A stretch of DNA of 64,000 bases from an uncultured Helicobacteraceae bacterium. Its GTDB lineage: Bacteria > Campylobacterota > Campylobacteria > Campylobacterales > Helicobacteraceae. The translations under genes were made by a program, and so were the position numbers. How positions within the stretch are numbered: position 1 is the first letter of the stretch; each line of letters begins with the position of its first letter. The notes below the pieces were generated by a model. The model worked only from the letters and a program-made list of their open reading frames with translations. It did no database searches and was not told the DNA's origin. The stretch is taken from the NCBI GenBank assembly GCA_944323755.1, contig CALUTR010000002.1:310001-374000 (forward strand), in the 5' to 3' direction. Shown in pieces: positions 9,876 to 19,596 of the stretch.

Positions 9876-10193
9876 TTACAATAGAGAATTTACCTTGTCT
9901 TTTAAAACTTGCTCTGAAGCAACTCCTACCATCTGACCAACAACTTCACCATTTTTAATAAAAATAATTGTAGGAACACTTCTTATACCAAATTTTGATG
10001 CTAAATCACTTTCTTCATCAGTATTTACTTTACATATATTTGCTTTACCTTCAAATTCATCAACAAGTTTCTCAATCACTGGATTTAACATTTTACAAGG
10101 TCCGCACCAAGGAGCCCAAAAATCCACCAAGGACACACCATTGCTTGTAACACTATCAAAATTATCATTATTTAACTCTATATATTTACCCAT
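9876..10193 (-). CDS. trxA: Thioredoxin TrxA
   Basis: Cytosolic disulfide reductase of 105 residues. The active site WCGPCKM is at about residues 29-35 with the preceding VDFWAPWC strand, and the cis-proline SVPTIIFIKNGE near residue 73, all standard for thioredoxin. It precedes the small membrane protein and trxB on the minus strand, forming the thioredoxin/thioredoxin reductase unit. An AAGAAA-like purine stretch just upstream of the ATG serves as a ribosome-binding site. Confidence 0.97.
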   Translation of the reverse strand: MGKYIELNNDNFDSVTSNGVSLVDFWAPWCGPCKMLNPVIEKLVDEFEGKANICKVNTDEESDLASKFGIRSVPTIIFIKNGEVVGQMVGVASEQVLKDKVNSLL

Positions 10194-10255
10194 CTCTTTC
10201 TCCTAACTTAAATTTAATAAAATGAATATTCTATCATAAAATATAAATAAATATT

Positions 10256-10588
10256 TTAACAATAACTAACATTGCTAAAAAAATCTATATTGTTCTTATA
10301 CACCCTAACTACATCTACACTATAGACAACATTAAGATTATTATTAACTAGATAAATATCAATTGATTTATAGATTCTATCTAATTTGCACTTTGTTACA
10401 TTTAATAATGGCTCAATCTTGCTGCCACTTTTTACTTCTACAAAATGATACACATTATCCTTTTTGGCGATAATATCAATCTCACCATATCGCGTATAAT
10501 AATTACTAGCAACAATCTCAAATCCATTAGCAAGCAAATAATCTTTTGCTGCAGATTCCCCTATTTTGCCTTTATTAACGCTATTCAA
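10256..10588 (-). CDS. YraN family (UPF0102) endonuclease-like protein
   Basis: A 110-residue protein of the UPF0102/YraN family, which has a restriction-endonuclease-like fold. The family core is visible: GKIGESAAKDYLLANGFEI at residues 7-25, YYTRYGEIDIIAKK at 31-44 and VEVKSGS near 50, giving the E...D..E.K arrangement of a PD-(D/E)xK nuclease. The physiological role is not established. It lies 2 bases after hom and upstream of trxA, as in Helicobacter and Campylobacter. Confidence 0.88.
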   Translation of the reverse strand: MNSVNKGKIGESAAKDYLLANGFEIVASNYYTRYGEIDIIAKKDNVYHFVEVKSGSKIEPLLNVTKCKLDRIYKSIDIYLVNNNLNVVYSVDVVRVYKNNIDFFSNVSYC

Positions 10589-10590
10589 AT

Positions 10591-11862
10591 TTACTCTTCG
10601 ATTCTAATCATATATGGTTTATCATACATAACATCTAATTTACACAAGCTTGATATAGCTTTTTGAATACTAAGTTCATTACTCTTATGTGTTGATAACA
10701 ATAATGTAGCCACACCTTCATAATTAGAATTTTTCTGCAATAACATTTTTATTGAGATTCCATTGTCGCCTAAAATTGATGTAATTTTAGATAAAACCCC
10801 AGCTTTATCAAATACATTGATTCTTAGGTAATACTTACTTTCAATACTAGATATTGACTTAATTTTTAGACCACTCTCAAGTGGTTGCTTGAATCCAAAC
10901 ATAGGAGAAGAGGAATCTCTAGCCACTTCTATTAAATCTGATACCACAGAACTAGCTGTTGCATCACCACCAGCACCAGCACCATAATACATAGTCTCTC
11001 CAACTTTATCACCAATTACGCTTATTCCATTCATCACACCAGAAACTTTACTTATCATTTCATTTTCACAAATCATCACAGGATGAACTCTAAGCTCAAC
11101 ATCATTACCTGTTTTTTTTGCAATGGCTAACAATTTTATTACATATCCAAATTCATTTGCAAAAAATATATCATCTTGATTGATTTTATCAATTCCCTCA
11201 ACCAAAATATCCTCTGGCATCGCATTTACACCATATGCGATAGAAGCAAGTATGAGAAGTTTATGTGCTGAATCCATACCATTTATATCTAGTTTTGGAT
11301 TAGATTCTGCATATCCTAGATTCTGGGCTTCTTTTAAACATTCATTGAAATTAAGGTTCTCATTTGTCATTTTTGTGAGTATGTAATTACAAGTGCCATT
11401 TAATATACCACGAATACTCATAATATGATTTGCACTAAGTCCATCACGCAATGCTTTAATGATTGGAATTCCACCAGCTACACTTGCTTCAAAGCAAATT
11501 GGAGTATCACCTGCAATTTCTTGCAATTCATATCGATGATAAGCAAGCATAGCTTTATTTGCAGTAACAAATGCCTTCTTTTTACTCAATGCCTTTTTTG
11601 CTACCTCAAATGCAGTATCGACACCGCCCATAAGCTCTACAACTATATCAATACTATCATCATCTAAAATATCATCTAAATTATTACTAATTGAAATATT
11701 GATATCTTTATTTACCTTATCTATATCTCTTACAACACCCTTTTTTACAATCATTTCAACGCCAGCACGTGCAGATATAATATCTTTATTATTTTCTAGT
11801 AACAATGCAGTAGCACTACCAACATTCCCAACACCAATGATTCCAATATTAATACTTTTCAA
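10591..11862 (-). CDS. hom: Homoserine dehydrogenase
   Basis: NAD(P)-dependent reduction of aspartate semialdehyde to homoserine for threonine and methionine; 423 residues. The nucleotide-binding loop GIIGVGNVGSATALLL is at residues 7-22. The catalytic region includes ASVAGGIPII, GTCNYIL and EAQNLGYAESNPKLDI with the conserved Lys/Asp residues. The last 80 residues (YYLRINVFDKAGVLSKITSI) form an ACT domain, usually a site for amino-acid feedback. It follows the aminotransferase with no gap and precedes yraN by 2 bases, consistent with a co-transcribed minus-strand set. Confidence 0.95.
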   Translation of the reverse strand: MKSINIGIIGVGNVGSATALLLENNKDIISARAGVEMIVKKGVVRDIDKVNKDINISISNNLDDILDDDSIDIVVELMGGVDTAFEVAKKALSKKKAFVTANKAMLAYHRYELQEIAGDTPICFEASVAGGIPIIKALRDGLSANHIMSIRGILNGTCNYILTKMTNENLNFNECLKEAQNLGYAESNPKLDINGMDSAHKLLILASIAYGVNAMPEDILVEGIDKINQDDIFFANEFGYVIKLLAIAKKTGNDVELRVHPVMICENEMISKVSGVMNGISVIGDKVGETMYYGAGAGGDATASSVVSDLIEVARDSSSPMFGFKQPLESGLKIKSISSIESKYYLRINVFDKAGVLSKITSILGDNGISIKMLLQKNSNYEGVATLLLSTHKSNELSIQKAISSLCKLDVMYDKPYMIRIEE

Positions 11863-13077
11863 TTAACACCCTTGTTTCACATTAAAATATTGTCTCATAT
11901 TCCTTGCTGCTTGGCGAATCCTCTTTTCATTTTCTATTAAAACTATCCTTACATAGCCCTCACCACTCTCACCAAAGCCAACTCCTGGACTAAATGCAAC
12001 CTTTGCTTCTTTTAAAACTTGCTTACAAAATTCCAAACTACCTAAATGTTTATATTGATTTGGTATTTCAGCCCAAACAAACATACTTGCTTTTGGTTGT
12101 TTAATATCAAATCCTATTTTATTAAAACTATCTAGCAAAACTTTCATTCTATCTTTATATTTATTTCTTATATCAATTATGCAATCTTGATGTCCATCTA
12201 AAGCTATCGTAGCAGCGATTTGTGTAGGCGTATGCATACCATAATCAATACAACTTTTTATCTTTTGCAATGCTGAAATCATTTTTTTATTCCCAACTAC
12301 AAAACCAACTCTCCAGCCAGCCATATTGTATGTTTTTGATAGCGTATATGTCTCTACTGCAACATCTTTTGCCCCTTTTATTTCAAAAATACTAGGAGTT
12401 TGAAAATCATCAAAACACAATTCTGCATATGCAATATCACTAATAATATAAAATCTCTCTTTTTTTGCTAAATCAACCAATCTTTCATAGAAATCTTTAT
12501 TCACAACTATTGTGGTTGGGTTACGTGAAAAATTCACAACCACAAATTTTGGCTTTGGAAATGTATTTTTAAAGATATATTCTAAACTGTCAAAATACGA
12601 TTGATAATCCAAATACATATCATCATTCCATTTAATTGGAATATTTATCACATTTGCACCATTTAAGATAAAAGCATAGTAGTGTATAGGATATGCTGGA
12701 GAACAAACTATAGCATTATCGCCTTGATTTATAATAGCCTGTATTAAATGGACATACCCTTCCTTTGATCCCATAGTGGCACATACTTCTGTATTAGGAT
12801 CTAAATCAATATCATATTTTCTTTTATACCAATTAGCAGCCGCTAATCGTAATTTATAAATACCTTTGCTGACAGAATATTCGTGATTCTTACTCTTTTG
12901 TGAGGCTTGACATAATTTTTCAATAATATGATTTGGAGTTGGACCATCTGGATTCCCCATGATAAAATCTATCACATCTTCACCACTTTGCCTCATTTGA
13001 AGTTTGATTTCATTTATGCTAGCAAATACATATTGTGGCAATCGCTTGATTTTATCAAATTCAATTTCATCAAACAT
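11863..13077 (-). CDS. PLP-dependent aminotransferase (class I/II, AlaC/AspB-like)
   Basis: A 404-residue fold-type I aminotransferase. Diagnostic parts are MGNPDGPTP near residue 40, the glycine/serine turn ATMGSKEGYVHLI at about 106, the PLP lysine in TYTLSKTYNMAGWRVGF near 247, and a C-terminal Arg-containing GEGYVRIVLIENE that binds the substrate carboxylate. This subgroup includes alanine- and aspartate-type transaminases; the exact amino donor cannot be read from the sequence. It abuts hom and is the usual neighbour of hom in Campylobacter and Helicobacter. Confidence 0.85.
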   Translation of the reverse strand: MFDEIEFDKIKRLPQYVFASINEIKLQMRQSGEDVIDFIMGNPDGPTPNHIIEKLCQASQKSKNHEYSVSKGIYKLRLAAANWYKRKYDIDLDPNTEVCATMGSKEGYVHLIQAIINQGDNAIVCSPAYPIHYYAFILNGANVINIPIKWNDDMYLDYQSYFDSLEYIFKNTFPKPKFVVVNFSRNPTTIVVNKDFYERLVDLAKKERFYIISDIAYAELCFDDFQTPSIFEIKGAKDVAVETYTLSKTYNMAGWRVGFVVGNKKMISALQKIKSCIDYGMHTPTQIAATIALDGHQDCIIDIRNKYKDRMKVLLDSFNKIGFDIKQPKASMFVWAEIPNQYKHLGSLEFCKQVLKEAKVAFSPGVGFGESGEGYVRIVLIENEKRIRQAARNMRQYFNVKQGC

Positions 13078-13089
13078 AATAAACCTTTA

Positions 13090-13917
13090 TCATCTAAATC
13101 TTACATTTATGCCACTATTAATATTAACAGGAGATACAGAATCCTTAATTTTAATAAATTTAGTATTTTTTACTACATTAATATTAACATTTGATCGCCT
13201 ACTTAAATTTTGAACTTCTAAAATATTTAAATCCTTATCAAAAAATACAATACTTGGGTTAAAACTTCTATTATTTCTTGTTGCAATTTCTAATCTACCT
13301 TCAGATGAACCAAGCTCTAGCCAATACTCACCTACAACCTCTGTGATAAGCAAGCTATTACCTTTTGATATAAATCTAGAATCTGGTATTTTAGAATCCA
13401 TTAATAATAACTCATAAGTCCATTGATTATCAGAATCTCGTGATACACTAATACTTACAAAGCCGCTTTTTTGTAGTTCATTTAGTAGTGCGATAGGATC
13501 TACTATATGTTCTGTCATAAGAGAAATTCTTAGTTTTGCCACATTTTCTTGATAGCTCGCTTCATTTGTAGTCCAATATGAATAACCCATACTTGCTAAA
13601 CTCTTATTAATAGATCTAAGTAAAAATATAGGACTAGTTTCTGCAGTAAATACGATGTTAAACTCCATTGGGGAATCAAATTTAAGCTTCAATAAACCAT
13701 TACTTTGCAGTGTATGTATCACTTTGTATATATCAAGTGAGCCATTTTTATAAAAATTTGTTTGATTGCTAAAAATTTTATTAATAAAGATTTTATTTCT
13801 AGTATATGAGTTATCACCAAGTATATTTATAATTTTTTCGTGTAATAGGTTACTATAAGCATTACCATCTGCATATAAAAATATGCACAATATGGAAATT
13901 AGTAATATTCTTACCAC
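13090..13917 (-). CDS. Conserved periplasmic protein of unknown function
   Basis: A 275-residue protein starting with a hydrophobic signal segment (MVRILLISILCIFLYADG) and a likely cleavage site after ADG, so it should be exported. No catalytic motif is recognised. The pattern of beta-strands near the C-terminus (PSIVFFDKDLNILEVQNLS, NVNINVVKNTKFIKIKDSV) suggests an immunoglobulin- or beta-sandwich-like end. It overlaps by 7 bases with the upstream membrane protein gene, and the pair sits between the aminotransferase and rlmB, a position conserved in this bacterial group. Function is not known. Confidence 0.7.
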   Translation of the reverse strand: MVRILLISILCIFLYADGNAYSNLLHEKIINILGDNSYTRNKIFINKIFSNQTNFYKNGSLDIYKVIHTLQSNGLLKLKFDSPMEFNIVFTAETSPIFLLRSINKSLASMGYSYWTTNEASYQENVAKLRISLMTEHIVDPIALLNELQKSGFVSISVSRDSDNQWTYELLLMDSKIPDSRFISKGNSLLITEVVGEYWLELGSSEGRLEIATRNNRSFNPSIVFFDKDLNILEVQNLSRRSNVNINVVKNTKFIKIKDSVSPVNINSGINVRFR

Positions 13918-14903
13918 TCTTTACCCCTATTAAACCCTAAAAATTCCTCTTTTGAAATCTCCTTAAGCCCATCTTCTCTAGTATATATGAAATATTTACT
14001 ATCACCACCTATATATTTTTCATTTAGATTCTGTGATTTAATATCAAAATATCCGTGCCCTGTCCTAATAATCTTTGCACCATCTAATGAAATACTAAAT
14101 GAATCTGAAACGGAGATTTGCTTCTTTTTGTATGTTTGCAAATCAATAACACCAACCCATAATGGTGATTTTGGAATTATAATAGCCTCATCTGTTGAAA
14201 ATATAGAATTTACATTATTATTTGTAGGTATCAAGGTATTATCATCAGCTACAGAATGTGTACTATCTGCTTGTGAAGCGCCTTTATTATCTATAGATTC
14301 GTCATTATTATGCATATTGCTTTCTACTACTTCATTTGATGTAGTTAAATTAGAATTTTCATTACTATCTTGAATTGATTCAATAGTCGCATTAGAATCT
14401 ACAGTATTAAGATTTGATACAGAATCTAAATTTGATGCAATGTTTGTTTTATTAGCACTTAAATCTTGTTTATCGATATTTTTCACATCACTGATATTGC
14501 TATTTTCATCTTTGATTAAATTATTATAAACAAAATAACCAATAAACAAAACAAATAAAATTAGAAACATTCCAACAAGCCTTGTGTATGTTTTATCTTT
14601 AATGGTTGTATCAACAAATGCAATATTTACATTATCTGATTTATCTGATTTTACATCTTTTTCATCTTCATTTTGTTGGCTTTCTTCTTCTTTTTCTTTA
14701 TGGTATTCATCGTATTTTTCAAGCCATTCGCTCATATCTATTTTATACTCTCTCTGCAAGATATATATAAAACCCTTAACCCTAGTCCTATCAATCTCAT
14801 CAAATTTACACTCAAAAATATCATCTAATCTTTTTGTAGCAATTTTTGTTCGAAAATTTATCTCTTGTATTCCAATTTTTTTAAGTTCTTCAATGCATTT
14901 CAT
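13911..14903 (-). CDS. Single-pass membrane protein with RodZ-like layout
   Basis: A 330-residue protein with a cytoplasmic N-terminal part (residues 1-105, helical, with a charged KEKEEESQQNEDEKD run), one membrane helix at about 109-128 (LVGMFLILFVLFIGYFVY), a low-complexity Ser/Asn/Asp-rich linker of about 110 residues, and a small C-terminal periplasmic domain (SPLWVGVIDLQTYKKKQIS). A cytoplasmic helical domain, one helix, a linker and a beta domain recall RodZ of the cell-shape machinery, but I do not see a clear helix-turn-helix, so this is a layout resemblance. It overlaps rlmB by 14 bases and the next gene by 7. Confidence 0.65.
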   Translation of the reverse strand: MKCIEELKKIGIQEINFRTKIATKRLDDIFECKFDEIDRTRVKGFIYILQREYKIDMSEWLEKYDEYHKEKEEESQQNEDEKDVKSDKSDNVNIAFVDTTIKDKTYTRLVGMFLILFVLFIGYFVYNNLIKDENSNISDVKNIDKQDLSANKTNIASNLDSVSNLNTVDSNATIESIQDSNENSNLTTSNEVVESNMHNNDESIDNKGASQADSTHSVADDNTLIPTNNNVNSIFSTDEAIIIPKSPLWVGVIDLQTYKKKQISVSDSFSISLDGAKIIRTGHGYFDIKSQNLNEKYIGGDSKYFIYTREDGLKEISKEEFLGFNRGKEW

Positions 14904-15573
14904 TATTTACCATCCTATACATCAATATTCCTGCTGCTACAGAAACATTTAGAGAGTTAAAATTATTCATTTTGATAGATAAAATATTATCCATTTTTTT
15001 GATTATCTTATTTGGTAAGCCCTCGCCTTCACTACCTAAAAAAAGTACCCACTTAGAATCAAAATTACCATATATCGTGCTTTCATTTGGGCTTGAACCA
15101 AATAATTTAAAATTGTTATGCTTTAATTCATTGATTAAAGTCATATAATCCTTATACACCATATATGGCATATCAAAAAAAGCGCCGCTACTAGAACGAG
15201 CAACTCCACTTTGATTAAATGTATTTGTAATTATTATTCCATCTATTCCAAATGAAAGTGCAGAGCGGAATATAGAGCCAATGTTGCCAACATCAGTTAT
15301 ACCGACAAGCACTATAATTTTACTACAACCTTTAAAAAATTTAAAGTCAAATTCATCTTTCATATCAATATCTAGCAAAAAACCTTGATGATTACCACCT
15401 TTTGCTAAACTTTGCATTTTTTTTGGATCTGGTTTTATTATAGGTTTATTCAATGCAGCAAATTTATTGAATATCGCTTTATCAATTTCTTTGCCAAAAT
15501 ATATTTCATTGATTAAATTATTATGCTTTTCTAATACATATAAACAAACTTGCTTACCATAAACAATCATCAT
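14890..15573 (-). CDS. rlmB: 23S rRNA 2'-O-methyltransferase, TrmH/SpoU family (RlmB-like)
   Basis: A 227-residue SPOUT-class RNA ribose methyltransferase. The three family motifs are present: GITDVGNIGSIFRSALSFGI (motif 1, with the catalytic Arg) near residue 90, WVLFLGSEGEGLPN (motif 2) near 171, and NNFNSLNVSVAAGILMYR (motif 3) near 198, which together build the knotted SAM site. The substrate rRNA position is inferred from family. It overlaps rsmI by 4 bases upstream and the membrane-protein gene by 14 downstream. Confidence 0.87.
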   Translation of the reverse strand: MMIVYGKQVCLYVLEKHNNLINEIYFGKEIDKAIFNKFAALNKPIIKPDPKKMQSLAKGGNHQGFLLDIDMKDEFDFKFFKGCSKIIVLVGITDVGNIGSIFRSALSFGIDGIIITNTFNQSGVARSSSGAFFDMPYMVYKDYMTLINELKHNNFKLFGSSPNESTIYGNFDSKWVLFLGSEGEGLPNKIIKKMDNILSIKMNNFNSLNVSVAAGILMYRMVNNEMH

Positions 15574-16397
15574 TTATTCCTATTAATTATCATATCGTAA
15601 CATTCTTGTGTGCCTTGACCTGTCAATTTTGATAATATCTTTGCCTTTATTTTAGGAGGAATAGAAAGTGAAACAATATCCTCTATGCCCAAAGATTGTC
15701 TTTTTTTATTATCACAATTTGAGTTGATAACAACAACCCATTCTCCATTCAAATTTGATTTTTTTAGATTCTCAAAAACAACCCTAACACTTCCAAAATA
15801 AAATTTCTCAAATACTTTTGTAATTTCTTTTGCCAAAAAGATCTCTCTATCTGGTGATATATTTACCAATATTTCAATTGAATCCAATATTCTTTTTGGA
15901 GATTCAAAACATATAATAATGCTATTATCATCTAGAATCTTATGAAATAATGATACTCTTTCTTGAAATTTATGTGGCAAAAAACCAATGAATTTAAAAT
16001 TTTTATCACCAAAACCACTCAATGCAAACGCACTTATAACAGAATTACAACCAGGTATGATGGTATATGGTATATTTTTTGTTTGCATATCTTTTATAAT
16101 TTTAAAACCTGGATCACTTATGCAAGGTGTCCCAGCATCACTTATTAACGCAACATTATTTTTATGCAAAAAATCAGAATCTAGAGATTCTACTCTATAG
16201 TCTTCATTATGTGAATGTAATGATATATATATGAAATTTGTATTTTTTAAAAACTTTTTAGAATAAAGAAATGATATAAGTTTTTTGGCAACTCTAGTAT
16301 CTTCACATAGAATATGACTGCAAATTTCTAGAGTTTCTAAAGCCCTAATGGTAATATCAGAAATATTACCTATTGGAGTAGAGATTAAATAAAGCAA
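15570..16397 (-). CDS. rsmI: 16S rRNA (cytidine-1402-2'-O)-methyltransferase RsmI
   Basis: A 275-residue tetrapyrrole-methylase-fold enzyme that ribose-methylates C1402 in the decoding centre of 16S rRNA. The N-terminal block LYLISTPIGNISDITIRALE, followed by CEDTRVAKKL, is diagnostic of RsmI, and VALISDAGTPCISDPGF near residue 87 forms the SAM pocket. It starts 2 bases after rpmE and overlaps rlmB by 4 bases, an arrangement also known in Campylobacter. Confidence 0.95.
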   Translation of the reverse strand: MLYLISTPIGNISDITIRALETLEICSHILCEDTRVAKKLISFLYSKKFLKNTNFIYISLHSHNEDYRVESLDSDFLHKNNVALISDAGTPCISDPGFKIIKDMQTKNIPYTIIPGCNSVISAFALSGFGDKNFKFIGFLPHKFQERVSLFHKILDDNSIIICFESPKRILDSIEILVNISPDREIFLAKEITKVFEKFYFGSVRVVFENLKKSNLNGEWVVVINSNCDNKKRQSLGIEDIVSLSIPPKIKAKILSKLTGQGTQECYDMIINRNK

Positions 16398-16399
16398 AA

Positions 16400-16603
16400 T
16401 TACTTCATATTATATTTTTGTTTAAACTTTTCTACTCTACCTGCACTATCTGTGATCTTATCAGATCCAGTATAAAATGGATGACAAAATGATGAAATAT
16501 CAATTTTTAACTCACTTTTATTACTCATAACCTCTATAGTTTTACCACTTGTTACACAAGTAACCTTGCATGGAACATATTTAGGATGGATATCTTTTTT
16601 CAT
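16400..16603 (-). CDS. rpmE: 50S ribosomal protein L31
   Basis: Ribosomal protein L31 of 67 residues, beginning [10 protein letters not shown] and containing [12 protein letters not shown]. Compared with the zinc-binding E. coli form, two of the four metal-ligand positions are changed (residues 18 and 37 are Thr and Ser), while cysteines at 16 and 40 remain and an extra Cys is at 12. It may bind zinc weakly or not at all. It lies first in the rpmE-rsmI-rlmB run on the minus strand. Confidence 0.95.
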   Translation of the reverse strand: MKKDIHPKYVPCKVTCVTSGKTIEVMSNKSELKIDISSFCHPFYTGSDKITDSAGRVEKFKQKYNMK

Positions 16604-16653
16604 AACTTGCCTTAAAGATTAATATTAAAATTTGGAATTATATTAAAAATCTT

Positions 16654-17790
16654 TTAATGTAAATTTAATTTAATCGCTTTTTTTATTAAAACATTTCTAT
16701 CTTTAATTTTATTTACAATACTATAAATTAATAATTCTTGTTTTATCTGCTTTATTTGCATCTTATCAATTCCTAAATTCAACAAATCATATCCACTAAT
16801 AATTTGATTTTTTTGTATTTTTTTGAATATTTTTTTATAGATTCTGTATTGCTTATTTAATGATGATTTAATATGTATAGCAATTTTTATATCATCTATT
16901 TTATAGTGTGAGATTAGATCTGCTAAGATATATCTTATTTGTTTTATATTTACATTTTGTTTAAGCTTTGCAAAGATCTCCTTTATTAATAGAATCTTTG
17001 CATTCATTTTTGGATAAAAATATGTGCAATCATCAAATATCAAAAATGCAAGATAGATTCTATGCTTTTGGTTTATATTGTTTATATTTTTTGGTATTTT
17101 TTTTATATTTAAAACCCCATATCTTTTCATTAAATTTAATGCTTTTTTTGGATTTTTTCCACTAAATATTTTTAATATTTCTGTTTGTATGCGCTCGATT
17201 TTTATATTATTTAATAATTCTTTTGTATGCGATATGGATTGTAATGTCTCTTTTGATATATCAAAATCTAATTTTGAACAAAATGAAAATGCACGCAATA
17301 TCCGAAGGCTATCCTCCCTAAATCGCTCATCTCCATTTCCAACACACTCAATAATCCTAGAATCTAACGCTTTTATGCAATCAAATTTATCAATCAAAAT
17401 TCTATTTTTTAAATCATAAGCAATCGCATTAATAGTAAAATCACGCCTTTTTAGATCCTCATATAAATCATTATGAAATACAACATTATCAGGGTGTCTA
17501 TTATCGCTATACATTCCATCAAATCTAAAAGTTGTAATTTCACATTTAATCCCATCAAAAATCACACCAATTGTTCCATATTTTTCGCCACTTCTAAATA
17601 ATTTATATTGCTTCAATATTTCTATTATTTCCGTAGTTTTTGCTTGTGTGCTAAAGTCAAAATCACTTGGAATCTTCCCTAAAATACAATCTCTAACACT
17701 TCCACCAACAAGATATAAATCAAAACCATATGAATTAAATAAATTAGATAATTCAAATAATTGCTTTGGAATGGCATTTATATTATTCAA
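16654..17790 (-). CDS. cca: CCA tRNA nucleotidyltransferase/poly(A) polymerase family protein
   Basis: A 378-residue class II nucleotidyltransferase that adds or repairs the 3' CCA end of tRNAs. The head has LVGGSVRDCILGKIPSDFDF (residues about 27-46), with the GGSVRD loop and DFDF metal-binding carboxylates, then RRDFTINAIAYD and RFREDSLRILRAFSF, the motifs that choose the incoming nucleotide and bind tRNA. The C-terminal half is rich in Lys and Ile. It overlaps the upstream transpeptidase gene by 8 bases. CCA-adding function is likely; an A-adding-only role is possible in this family. Confidence 0.87.
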   Translation of the reverse strand: MNNINAIPKQLFELSNLFNSYGFDLYLVGGSVRDCILGKIPSDFDFSTQAKTTEIIEILKQYKLFRSGEKYGTIGVIFDGIKCEITTFRFDGMYSDNRHPDNVVFHNDLYEDLKRRDFTINAIAYDLKNRILIDKFDCIKALDSRIIECVGNGDERFREDSLRILRAFSFCSKLDFDISKETLQSISHTKELLNNIKIERIQTEILKIFSGKNPKKALNLMKRYGVLNIKKIPKNINNINQKHRIYLAFLIFDDCTYFYPKMNAKILLIKEIFAKLKQNVNIKQIRYILADLISHYKIDDIKIAIHIKSSLNKQYRIYKKIFKKIQKNQIISGYDLLNLGIDKMQIKQIKQELLIYSIVNKIKDRNVLIKKAIKLNLH

Positions 17791-19582
17791 TTGGCTTTAA
17801 ATATCCTTCTTCTATCATAGCTTTTATTATTTTATTTGCTATTGGAGCTGCAGTTTGCGATGCATAGTAACTACTTTTTGCACTAGTTTCAAAAACAACA
17901 ACACCGATTGTATAATTCGACTTTGCATCTTTTGCAAAACCAAAAAATGACCCAGTGTAATTTTCACCATATCGCCCATTTGTAGTTACCCTCGCAGTAC
18001 CTGTTTTCCCACCAATGATAATTCCATCAACTTTAGCTTGCTTTGCTGTGCCATCATTTACTGTTTTTATTAGAGTTTTTTGCATTCTATCCACAGTATA
18101 TGGGCTTAATATCATTAATGGTTCATTATTGTGATCAAAATCAATTTTTTTATTATTTCGCGACAATGTATAATCTCTTAAATATGGAGTCACCAAATAT
18201 CCATTATTAGCAAATGCAGCATATGCTCTAAGCATTTGAAGAAAAGTAACCCTAAGACCATATCCATAAGATACACTACCCTTATATACATAGGATCTAA
18301 ATGTTGATTGAGATGGAATTAATCCATCTTTTTCATATGGAAGATCAATTTCTGTGGGTAATGAAAAGCCAAATGATTGTAATCCAGTATAGTATGATTG
18401 CTCATCAAGGCGTTGAGCCATCTGAACCATTCCTATATTACTTGATAACACTATAATATTTTCAGCACTTGCATACTGCTTTCTTATACTATCTCTAATA
18501 GTGTAAGACCCAAGCTTATAGATTCCATTATAAATATTAAATATTTCATTTGGATTAACAAGCCTTTTATCTAATAAAATTGAATATATAATAGGCTTCA
18601 TAACACTACCTGGCTCAAATGATAATTCTACTACGCTTGCATTTAATTTAGGATAATCACTGCTAGTAATTCTTTTTGCATTAAAGCGTTGATTTGATGC
18701 AAGAGCTAGAATCTTACCGGTGTTAGAATCCATTATTCCCGCTACAACCTCTTTTGATTCCAAATCTTTTGAAGACTCATCTAATATATTTTCTATTTTC
18801 TTTTGTAGTTTAAGTGGAATAGTAAGGACTATATTTTGCCCATCTATTCTTCTTTTTAATACTGCATCTCGCGATAAAATTATATTAGAACCAACATCTC
18901 TATCACCTCTATAATATCCATCTTGTTTTGATTCTAATACACTATTATAAAATCTCTCTACACCTTTTACACCCTTTGGCTTGGTAAAACCTTCACTTTC
19001 TTGTTTATTTGTATATCCCAAAATTGGCTCTATTAAATCACTATATAAATATTCTCTACTCTCGCCACTAATATCAACATCAAGTCCATACCGAACAACC
19101 CTACCATTCTCTTCATAAGAACGAAAAACACCATATTTTAAAAATTTCTGATTTAATTGCCTAATATTTCGCGCAGTATTTGGATCAAGACTATAAGATA
19201 ATATAATATTACCATTACCTTCTAGCTTCTCTCTTACATAATGTTCTTCCATTCCACTATATATGGAAAATAATTTAATAAATAAATCAATCTTATCTGG
19301 ATCTATACTCTTTTTAATTACACTGACTTTATATAGATTCTTACTGCTTGAGAGATTAAAGCCATCGCTACTATAAATCGTTCCACGCTGTGCTATTTCA
19401 TTTCTATCTGCTATAAGTGTTGGTGGTTTTCTTGGTGAAAAAACTTTAAAACATACAACAAGCAATAAAAGTAATAGAAAAAATATTATCAAAAAATATA
19501 ATACAGCAATACTTACAGAACGGCTTTGTGATAAATCTTGTGATTGGCTTTGAGTATTGGCATCAAGATCACTATTGTGCAT
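17783..19582 (-). CDS. ftsI: Peptidoglycan transpeptidase, FtsI/PBP2-type penicillin-binding protein
   Basis: A 599-residue class B penicillin-binding protein. After a polar N-terminus a single membrane helix spans residues 26-47 (VLYFLIIFFLLLLLLVVCF), followed by the dimerisation domain. Transpeptidase motifs are complete: catalytic SxxK in FEPGSVMKPII, the SSN triad in VLSSNIGMVQ, and KTG in GGKTGTARVT. FtsI drives septal cross-linking in division. It is directly followed upstream by fliE-flgC-flgB, matching the Helicobacter order, which supports assignment to the division enzyme rather than the elongation PBP. Confidence 0.92.
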   Translation of the reverse strand: MHNSDLDANTQSQSQDLSQSRSVSIAVLYFLIIFFLLLLLLVVCFKVFSPRKPPTLIADRNEIAQRGTIYSSDGFNLSSSKNLYKVSVIKKSIDPDKIDLFIKLFSIYSGMEEHYVREKLEGNGNIILSYSLDPNTARNIRQLNQKFLKYGVFRSYEENGRVVRYGLDVDISGESREYLYSDLIEPILGYTNKQESEGFTKPKGVKGVERFYNSVLESKQDGYYRGDRDVGSNIILSRDAVLKRRIDGQNIVLTIPLKLQKKIENILDESSKDLESKEVVAGIMDSNTGKILALASNQRFNAKRITSSDYPKLNASVVELSFEPGSVMKPIIYSILLDKRLVNPNEIFNIYNGIYKLGSYTIRDSIRKQYASAENIIVLSSNIGMVQMAQRLDEQSYYTGLQSFGFSLPTEIDLPYEKDGLIPSQSTFRSYVYKGSVSYGYGLRVTFLQMLRAYAAFANNGYLVTPYLRDYTLSRNNKKIDFDHNNEPLMILSPYTVDRMQKTLIKTVNDGTAKQAKVDGIIIGGKTGTARVTTNGRYGENYTGSFFGFAKDAKSNYTIGVVVFETSAKSSYYASQTAAPIANKIIKAMIEEGYLKPIE

Positions 19583-19596
19583 ACAAAAACTAGAAA